In this document: in pieces, positions 56,153 to 64,000 of the stretch | Layout: each line of letters begins with the position of its first letter | Numbering within the stretch: the first letter of the stretch is position 1 | The notes under the pieces: generated by a model | What the model was told of the DNA's origin: nothing | What the model saw: the letters and a program-made list of their open reading frames with translations, nothing else | The model's database searches: none | Position numbers and translations under genes: made by a program | Origin: Orobanche coerulescens | Lineage: Eukaryota; Streptophyta; Magnoliopsida; Lamiales; Orobanchaceae | Direction: 5' to 3' | DNA length: 64,000 bases | Assembly: GCA_033398695.1 (NCBI GenBank) | Contig: CM065804.1 | Span: 14,059,001 to 14,123,000 of the forward strand

Positions 56153-56568
56153 ATCTCTTCCAGCGAGACACTTGAATTTTCCGAAGGTTTTTTGTCAAAT
56201 TAATTCATGTTTTGCGGTGGTTTTTGTTGTTGTGCTTTCCACTTGAAATTGGGATGATCCCTCCATCTTGGGTTGTATGTTTTGGAGTAGGGATCATACT
56301 TTCTTCCATAGAAATTATCGATTCCAATGGCGTTAGCATGATCCTCGATCTCGTCTAGTAATACTTTGCAATGCTCAGTGGTAGCTCCATGGTTTGACAT
56401 AATTGTCACGATATGACCTGTGGAGTACATATAGCAAGTTTTCTAACAAAATAGGTTAACTCGGTTAGTTTATCTTTAAAGGAAGAATCATGTACCTCTT
56501 TCACTATTTTTACGGGCGTATCACGATAGTCGAATTGCTGTGGTTAGCGGCAATATTTGAGATAAGGT
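56153..56568 (-). pseudogene. Athila-like gag remnant, segment 1
   Basis: The minus frame 56430-56200 reads GATTEHCKVLLDEIEDHANA and then YDPYSKTYNPRWRDHPNFKW, the signature of Athila/Tat-type gag proteins. It is bounded by TRG-G on the right and Tek-E on the left, and continues in 37942-38165. It is the oldest recognisable host layer for the insertions between 14 and 57 kb. Confidence 0.8.
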
Positions 56569-57468
56569 TGTTGTGCGGCAATTAATATGCCTCGATAGGC
56601 GATCGGCATCACGATCAGAGAAGCCAATCATGGAAGACATACTCGGGGCAAACGCCCGGAGACCGGCACATACGGCGATCGTCTTTTGGTACCTAGCGAT
56701 CGTCTTTTGTTGACTGGCGATTGTCTTTGATGTCCAAACCAGAGACGATCGTCTCGTGCCACGTATGGATCCAACATCCATCAAAGTCGTCGAAGACTGA
56801 ATCTTGGACGGTGGCCCACGTGCAGATCCACAGAGGGCGCCGACAGATAGGACATTTGACCATAGCCTGTCACCTACCTCACCTACCGACAAGGCCGCCG
56901 AAAGGTATAAAGTGGGTCCTCCCCAGACAGCGACTCAAGACGCGTGCTGGCTTCCCATTGGTTCGCCCAGCTGGCCACCAGCAGCAACCTCGGACCTCAA
57001 GGGAACAGCCCCACGTGACGGGACGATCGGCCATCTTATTATAATATAGAAAACGGCGGTCGCCCGCGATCGCCTGAGGGGTCCCAACTACCTTGTCCCC
57101 TATAAATAGAGGACTCACTGTAGTGGCCAAAGGGACGCGATTTTACCATAAATACAGTGCAAAAATACACACTTATCAGACATCCCAAGCAAGAACTCAC
57201 AGATCCATATATCTGGTTCTTCCGGCAATCTACACGCTCTAGAGCTTAGATAACTAGAAGTCTTTACACTCATTGTAATAGATTCTAACATTAATATTTG
57301 TACTCGACAGTATATTTATTAATAACATCTCGCGATAGCATTCAAGCCCGGGAATAACAACCCCGGAAAATCTTGTGTTATATTTTTCTCACGGAAGTGT
57401 TCTCGCATTTGTTTGTTACTCGATCATTCCATCAATACTATCTTTGGATAATATTTTGGGTAACAACA
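56569..57468 (+). repeat. TRG-G 5' LTR
   Basis: 900 bases, TGTTGTGCGG to GGGTAACAACA. GCGATCGTC-type palindromes lie at 56690-56750 and 57020-57075, upstream of TATAAATA (57101-57108). The interior start 'acaggcgctagaggaagggg' parallels the TRG-D primer site. Confidence 0.88.
57101..57108 (+). promoter_or_regulatory. TATA box of TRG-G LTR
   Basis: TATAAATA in CCCCTATAAATAGAGG. Confidence 0.7.
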
Positions 57469-57593
57469 ACAGGCGCTAGAGGAAGGGGTTCTAAACCTCT
57501 ATTTTTATTCCTACCATCTCGAAGAATACTCACTGTTCTCCGGACATATACTCGAAGAAACACTCAATGTTCTTCAATAGAAAAACCTTCATA

Positions 57594-58814
57594 AAATGAC
57601 ATAAGCAACGACCTCCAAGAGAGCCGCCCTACGATCTGCCGGAAATCTCATTCCAGCCCAGACTGAATACCAGCCCACGGCGGAGGGCGACCGCGGTGAC
57701 GCTAGGCTCTCACTCCCGCCCCCGAGGGACGGTTCTAGCCTCCCAGACAGCGAAACAGATTGAGGAGGCTATAGCCATCCTCCGAGAGCGACGGAAGGCC
57801 TGCGATTCACCCACCATCACTCCGTCAACCATCCGCCGGGCAGGCAAACGGAAGCTTAAGGGGATCTATGTTGAGAAATCGACAGAAAGCCCCGAGCCAC
57901 AGGAGAAGGCTCTCGTGAGGCGAGACGATTCCGTCTTCAGTCACCTAGGGAGCGATCCCTCATGGCGACCCGGGCACTCAGGCCCCAGTCGGGAGACATC
58001 GGAGTCCGAATCCTTTACCACGAGTTCGGCGTATCCGACTCCCAGGAGACAGGCCGGTCAGCGAGCCCATGCTCGTCCAAGAAATGAACCCACTGGTAGG
58101 GAGCTCGTCATTCACCACGGGGCCAGGGGATCAGTACACGATCGCCTTGGCTCGCGATCTGGGAGCCAATCGGCGAGCAGTCAGGCGACGGCGATGTCCG
58201 CCATGCAACGCCAGCTCGACGAGATGAAGGCGCTCCTGGAAACTGGGGCAGGCATCAGAAAATCGATCGCTAGGTTAAATGAACCACTCGCGGTTCAGAT
58301 CGAGCTCGCCCCGGTTCAACTGAAGATCGCTCCCCCACAAACGCCTCCATATGAGGGGAGGTCAGATCCGGAGACCCACTTGAGCAAATTACGGATCTAC
58401 ATGACCGGATGCGGAGCATCAGATGCGACCAAGTGTCGAATGTTCCCGTTAACCCTGGGCGACCTCGCCCACAGGTGGTACATCTCACTACCACCTCGCT
58501 CAATCAACTGCTTTGAGAAGCTGGCGAGCGACTTCACGTCGTACTTCGCCGCCAAAGTCGCTCGCCCTGAAGGCCCCCAACGCATGATGAAAATCAGGCA
58601 GGGGAAGGACGAATCGGACGAGGATTACATCGACCGAGTAGACGAGATAGTCCTCACCGACGAGCCCATCAACGACGAGCTTGCCCTCTACTCAGTACTG
58701 GGTGGATTCTGCGTGCACTCCCCCATGTTCAGGCACCTCACCAAGGACATCCCTCCGACCTACTCGGTCTTCCGCGTCAGAGCTGCTGACTTCTTGGCCA
58801 GGCAGAGGATGCTC
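57594..58814 (+). pseudogene. TRG-G gag (Tat-like), truncated by Gyp-H
   Basis: The ATG at 57594 is followed two codons later by TAA. After a further frame change near 57740 the gag is open to the insertion. It reads QTAKQIEEAIAILRERRKAC, PPYEGRSDPETHLSKLRIYM, FPLTLGDLAHRWYISLPPRS, DYIDRVDEIVLTDEPINDEL and PMFRHLTKDIPPTYSVFRV, and stops at DFLARQRML where the Gyp-H LTR begins. It is the best-preserved copy of this gag in the window. The open frame runs on into Gyp-H to 59192 by chance. Confidence 0.85.
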
Positions 58815-59362
58815 TGTAACACCCCCAAGTTATTCAGGGTATATTACAGCACCGTGAGCCCCGCCGTGGGACCCATAAGGCTAAACATACGCAGAACTAT
58901 AAAATTTGACCGAGAAGGTCTACATACAATGGAAAGAAAGACGATACAAATGGTATTCAAAACCATAACCAATGAAACCATATACATCACTGCACAAATC
59001 AATACCTCGGCAATACAGGCCGAAACAACAAGGAAACTGAAATACAATACTCGAGTATTTAAAATCCATTCCAGTACAACAACACTGAATGGAGGAATCC
59101 AAAAAGATAACCGGAGACAAGACACAGTATCACACTTGCCCATCATCTTTATGCCGACCCGATACCCGCCTGTCCGCTCTTCTGGAACCTGAAATACATA
59201 AAAAGTATTTCCCCCATAAAGGGGTTAGCCGTCGAATAGCTAGTGCAAGTATATCAAGTATGAAACACAATACTCCTCGACAATAATGTAAATGTAACCG
59301 TCAATTCATCAATTCAAGACTAGTATTCCGGAATAACTAAAATCTCATAGTGCCACATTAAG

Positions 59363-59602
59363 ACGTATGTGAATGCCGTAGAAACGGTTCGTTCATATCA
59401 TACGCCGATACGTATGTGAATGCCGTAGAAACGGTTCGTTCATATCATACGCCGATACATGTAGGAATGCCGTAGAAACGGTTCGTTCATTACATGCTAT
59501 TAATACATATATGAATGCCGTAAAAACGGTTCGTTCATAATATGCCATCAATATATCTATGAATGCCGTAAAACCGGTTCGTTCATATCATACCATCAAT
59601 AT
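59363..59602. repeat. Five tandem 48-base units in Gyp-H LTR
   Basis: Unit core GAATGCCGTAGAAACGGTTC with 'gttcatatcatac' following. Units 1 and 2 are nearly identical, and units 3-5 differ in the spacer. Each core can fold as CCGT-agaa-ACGG. Confidence 0.93.
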
Positions 59603-60215
59603 TTCTTACTTCCAAAGTCGAGAACGTACAATCATAAATGTATACTTGCCTTAATAAACGTTACCGAATATCCCGAAGAACACGGTTCGACCGGGAAGCT
59701 TGAACCACGAAGAAGACAACGAACGGAAGGGTTCCGACTTGAGTTCTTCACAAGGATTTCGTCCCTAAGTCATATTAATGATAAATCAACAATCGTACGA
59801 TGAATAATAATCGTACAACGCACAAACCCCCCTCTTAGACCTTTTGTCGGACACCTTCAAGGCGTCGACTAAGAACTCAACCAAAACGACGAATCAATAC
59901 AATCCAACCATGGAATAACGATGGAAATGATAGAATACACCTAAATAATCATCAATCCATCACTAATCTAAATTACTACGGATTAAATGGACGAAGTCAA
60001 ACAAAATCCCCAATTTTCCAAAAACTAGATTTTTAGGAAATCTAACCTTGATTCGGTAGATCGGAGGATGTTATGGAATGATCGGTCGACGTTATAAACT
60101 CAAGAACTCCGTGTATTGATAGTTGAACAACATCTATACATGCTTTCCAAGCCCCAGCCGCGGATAGGAAAGGAGAGGAATGAAAGAAATGGGTGTAAAC
60201 CCGTCTGCTCGATCA

Positions 60216-60223
60216 TATATATA
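60216..60223 (-). promoter_or_regulatory. TATA box of Gyp-H LTR
   Basis: TATATATA on the minus strand (GGCAGTATATATATGATC), just downstream of the palindrome array. Confidence 0.6.
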
Positions 60224-60245
60224 CTGCCCAGCATCCTGCCGACCA

Positions 60246-60502
60246 CTTACGGCCGTAACTGGGAGACCTTACGGCCGTAACCGGCATTTGTCAAAATCCG
60301 CCCAGCGCTTGCCGATCGCTTACGGCCGTAACCAACAGGGCCTTACGGCCGCATCAGCCAGTCACTTACAGTAATCGCATTCGTCCGAACATCTTGCACA
60401 GCACCCATACGGCCAGAATCGGCGATACTACGGCCAGAATCGCATTCGTCCAGCCATATACGCCAAGCACTTACGGCCATAACCGGCACCTTACGGCCGT
60501 AA
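60246..60502. promoter_or_regulatory. TTACGGCCGTAA palindrome array upstream of TATA (Gyp-H LTR)
   Basis: CTTACGGCCGTAAC occurs at about 60247, 60269, 60320, 60343 (partial) and 60490, with variants such as CTTACGGCCATAAC and CTTACAGTAA. It ends ~25 bases before the TATA box on the minus strand. The unit is the same as in the Ret-A LTR. Confidence 0.85.
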
Positions 60503-61031
60503 CTCGTCGAGCAAGGACACGCTCCGGACGCGACTTCGGTCGTGGCCACTCCGACGGCCGGGACGACCGAAACCCGAACACGAATATAAATAGAAGGTGC
60601 GGTTACGACCTACTCGCAAAGACAAATCCGAGCACCAAGAGAACACACAATTCCGACCACCCGAAGGCTCGAATTCGACAACGAAGTAATTACCCAAAAC
60701 TTTGGGAAATTACGAAAATGGCCCAAAACGTCCGAAAATCACGATACGCGATCAAAACACCAAACCAAAGCTCGCAACATGAATAATAACATTAAATGAA
60801 CTTACGAGAAACTCGAAACAACGATTTAGAGCGAGATTCGCAAGAATCGAACTCAAATGCGGAAAAGTCGCTAAAAAGCACGGAACTCAACAAAGCGACC
60901 TCAAACGAAATCGGATGTCAAAAAGTGTAGAATTATTCATTCTCGGTGTGAAACCGTCATGAGCGAGTCATCAAAACGGACTTCATTTGAAAAAAAAGAA
61001 ATTACCGGAAATCGAAATTACGGGTATTACA

Positions 61032-63404
61032 TTCTACCCTCCTTAAAAGAAGTTTCGTCCCGAAACTTAAAACAAGTAGGGAGAAGAATTATCCCGCCAG
61101 GAAAAAATCAATGAGATACACAAGAACCAAAAACTTACGCCCAAACGGCAAATCGTCAGTATAGAACACAACAATACATTACCCGAAGGTAAACCTAACC
61201 AACGCTGAAATAAATACGAATCACAATGCCCAAAGGCTCCAACGGAAATACCAATACATCACAATGGCACGAAAACCGAATGCCCAAAGTCAGAATCATC
61301 ACAATCTGAGATCTCAAAGAAACAAACTGATCGGACATACCCTTCGCGTATGAACAACGATCGCAAATAAATCGGACATATCCAATACAACATGGACTAC
61401 GAACGACCATACAATAAAACTCAAGAGGGACGTCACAGTACGCCCGATCCGGAAATGTGTCCGTGCACATGTCCACCCCGTATACGGAATCCAGAATATA
61501 TGTGTGACAATGTACCTAATTAGCCTCCCGAACTACGCCTCGTGTGCACGGTCCAATGCGGAAACATCCACGGATGACCATCGTGTGCCCGACTAAAAAT
61601 CCTACACATAACCAATCGGCACGCAGACATGATTCCAGATATGCCACGATACAATATGACAACGAAACTCAAAGGATAACATATCCAATACGAATCATGC
61701 GACTCACCAAGTGAACGATGGCCTTACGAATAATGAAAGACCGACACGACCAACAATATCCAAACCAACCATCCTGGAATCAAAATCCCTAAGGACCGAT
61801 TAACACGAGCAACGATCACAACACAGCGATCGAAATCCCCAACCCTCAACGATCACAAAATTACCGACTTCACCAGAATAATAGTGTGCTGCCTTGAGTC
61901 GGCCAACACGACAATAATAACTCACAGATGGGCACCATCCTCGGCGATCCCCATTCAATATATCGATTGTCTTCGAACGACCAATCGATAAAGACTCAAC
62001 GGATGGGAACTATCTTCGACAGTCCCAATTCAATACTTCGGTTACCTTAGAATGGAAAATCGATAACAACGATACAACGGATGTTTTGGCACATTTAATC
62101 GGTTACCGATAACGAAGATTATAATCGAATACATCAATGCCTTCAATCGGTTAATATAATATCAATAGAAAAACACTGATATCAATGACGATGATATCCA
62201 CAATATCTCAATGGGACATCCATCACAATCACAATCGATACGTCGATACCGCGAACCGGCTATCGACAGCAACTTTACCAACAAGTATCGCAATGTCTTG
62301 AACCGGCCATTTACGAACAACAGTAACATTTGGCATAATTTTCCAACGGGTGTCGTATCAAACAATCCCCTGATATCAACAAAATCATAGAGGGACCAAG
62401 TCTCGAAATGATACACACATTCGTACCCCTACATGATAACATTAATCTCATTGATTAGTACAAGTATAAAACTTGCCTCGATATCAATACAACGAACTAT
62501 TACCAATTCAGTTAATTACGTCTAGGAGTTCCTCAGTCTCGACCAAGTTAATCTACGAACCCTTCAACCTTAGCCGCAACACAACAGTCATAATTCACGA
62601 TCAAACATCATATCTTATTGTAAAACGAAGGATTAATAATCAATAGGTTCGATGACGACCAATATCAATACCACCAAACCACAAACTCAATCGTTTCACC
62701 ATATCTCGACTAATCACAGTCTGAACAATCCAACTCAGACACTTACAAATCCTGTCCACAATACGAGTCGAAATATGATGATCATATCAGCAACCAATTA
62801 GGACCAATAATAAGGGTCTAAATATTCCAAACTCAATTCTTAAATACGAATTGATAAGGTTCCCCTCTCGTAAATCCATCGTTAAAATTTACTTATGACT
62901 GTCATCAATTCGAATCATCCGACTGGTTCAAAAACAATAGATAATCCTATTAAAAAGGTTATCAAATAGTCCAATCATTCGACTTGAACATTTGCTCCAT
63001 ACGTATAGGCTTCCATATTCAGGGATGAATAATAGTCTCATCAAACTCATAATCACATTCGTATTCCTATACGAATATTATTTCACACACATAATTCAGC
63101 TCTAGATATGAATGTTCCATATTCATTTTCAAAACATCAACACTTCTTAAAAATTTTCATCACCTCGTATAATTCAAGAGTTCTTCAAGAACATGAAATA
63201 TCCGAAATCACGTTCAGAACAACATATCCGAGGTATATATCTCCATGTTACCATTTCCTTCATCATGCCCTTCATACAACCTTAAGAATCGCAACAATAC
63301 CGTTATCATCATATTAAGAAGATCTCAATAATCATATCAACATCCGAAATCTCTTATTACAATTCCAATAAATCTCGTATAACATTATCACATGATACCA
63401 AAAT
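61032..63404 (-). other. Gypsy interior without recognisable genes
   Basis: On the minus strand it ends in 'aagtttcgggacgaaact' plus a purine tract before the Gyp-H 3' LTR, and begins with a TGGTATCATG primer-site-like sequence at 63400-63391 after LTR-Z. In between, no gag or pol motif was found on either strand, and all open frames are under 100 codons. Imperfect repeats ('aatcgataa', 'caacggatggg') lie at 61920-62130. It may be a large noncoding (LARD-like) interior or decayed pol. Confidence 0.5.
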
Positions 63405-64000
63405 TGTAATACCCCATATCCTCCTGGGAATATTACACGCCGTAAACCCTTCTCACAAGGATTTACCAGGCTAAGCACAATTTTTCACGTCATTTCAAAA
63501 ATGCCAAAAAGAACGATGACGGTAATATTTTTCAAATACTAAAAAAAAATCATTTTCCAAATACCGTCAAAACGATCAAGGCCAAAATGCCAAAAACTCA
63601 ATTTAGGGAATCGGTTTTACAAAATAAAATTCAGTTGGCAAATACCAAAAGCGATTTCAAAATATTCACGCAACGGATAAAAGTACAGTCCAATTTATGC
63701 ACTTTCATTGAAATAAGACGAACATCAAAATACATGATTCCCAACATACTCCCTCCCAAGTAGTAATCCTTAAAAAAAAATGAACCACTATCAAAGGGAT
63801 ACGAGGATTACCTTGTATGGACTAACCACGAAGAAGAATAATTTGAACTCCATTCCAAGAATCATCAAAAACTTCAAGAACAATACTTAAATCCGAGCTC
63901 TCCATCTTAATATTGTTTAAGAGAATCATCTCTCAATGTTTAGGAACTTCAAGTACTTCCCGAGGTTCTCTCTATTGACTGACGGAAGGAGAATGGACAA
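63405..64000 (-). repeat. LTR-Z end, minus strand (continues beyond window)
   Basis: On the minus strand it ends GGGGTATTACA at 63405, with a primer-like site after it and 'ttagcctggtaaatcc' before it, as in the other gypsy LTRs. It does not match the Gyp-H 3' LTR closely, but it does match the inverted fragment at 4480-4800. The rest is AT-rich with no gene. Confidence 0.65.

Larger units (their letters stand above)
56569..58814 (+). mobile_element. TRG-G: gag-only LTR retrotransposon, plus strand, cut by Gyp-H
   Basis: 5' LTR 56569-57468, primer site at 57469, gag to 58814, where Gyp-H is inserted. The rest of gag, the 3' interior and the 3' LTR would lie beyond the window. Left flank TAAGG (56564-56568). 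Same family as TRG-C and TRG-D, but more diverged in the LTR. Confidence 0.88.
58815..61031 (-). repeat. Gyp-H 3' LTR, minus strand
   Basis: 2,217 bases, TGTAATACCCGTAA (61031) to GGGGGTGTTACA (58815) on the minus strand. A TTACGGCCGTAA array (60502-60246) lies upstream of TATATATA (60223-60216). Five 48-base tandem units lie at 59363-59602. The transcribed part is homologous to the Ret-A 3' LTR. It is inserted in the TRG-G gag. Confidence 0.9.

Noticed and set aside
58815..59192. C-terminal part of the 498-codon gag frame in TRG-G
   Set aside because: Gag similarity stops at the LTR start (58815); the remaining codons read LTR sequence by chance.
59363..59602. CRISPR-like array of regularly spaced repeats
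   Set aside because: Units are directly tandem with similar spacers, lie in an LTR, and the genome is a plant.

Overview
This window is plant repeat DNA, most likely pericentromeric or other heterochromatin of a eudicot. No host gene, tRNA or rRNA gene could be supported. Nearly every stretch can be assigned to a retroelement or DNA transposon. The plant origin rests on chromodomain Ty3/gypsy elements, a SIRE-type copia gag, Tat/Athila-like gags and a FAR1-type Mutator-like (MULE) transposase. The species cannot be named from the sequence.

Layout, left to right. 1-3277: two abutting ~1.73 kb LTR-like direct repeats (minus orientation). 3288-13728: Ret-A, an old gypsy element with a truncated 5' LTR, a decayed gag, no pol, and a 2.96 kb 3' LTR; a gag-only element (TRG-C, 6517-10683, minus) sits inside it. 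13729-14430: minus-strand remnants of a copia reverse transcriptase and an Athila-like gag. 14436-37936: SIRE-I, a copia element with gag but no pol. It is interrupted by Tek-B (17474-26997, a Tekay-like chromovirus, plus) and, in its 3' LTR, by MULE-M (27716-37411). MULE-M itself carries TRG-D (30642-35178, plus) in an intron of its transposase gene. 37942-38165: more Athila-like gag. 38166-56152: Tek-E (chromovirus, minus), interrupted in gag by Tek-F (43926-53014, chromovirus, minus). 56153-56568: the rest of the Athila-like gag. 56569 onward: TRG-G (plus), interrupted in gag by Gyp-H (LTR 58815-61031, minus). 61032-63404: internal-like DNA without recognisable genes. 63405-64000: the end of a different LTR (LTR-Z, minus).

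Nesting is supported by target-site duplications read from the sequence: TCTTC (SIRE-I), GTATA (Tek-B), AATAG (TRG-D), ATCTC (Tek-E), ACCTG (Tek-F) and the imperfect CCAGT/CCGGT (TRG-C). MULE-M lies in an AT repeat where its duplication cannot be read. Removing the insertions joins one Athila-like gag across 14.3-56.6 kb. Most retroelement genes are broken. The exception is the MULE transposase, whose reading frame is open across predicted exons because TRG-D landed in an intron.

The most unusual signal is shared by every LTR family here with a visible promoter. Just upstream of the TATA box lies an array of short palindromes built as CG-NN-CG: TTAACG-TA-CGTTAA, TAGCG-NN-CGCTA, TTACG-GC-CGTAA or GGCG-AT-CGCC. 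The pattern crosses the copia/gypsy divide, and SIRE-I and Tek-E use nearly the same unit. It looks like a recurrent U3 enhancer or silencing-target design. Base differences between paired LTRs also cluster, with a recurrent GCT-to-CTTT change, so some gene breaks may be assembly errors.
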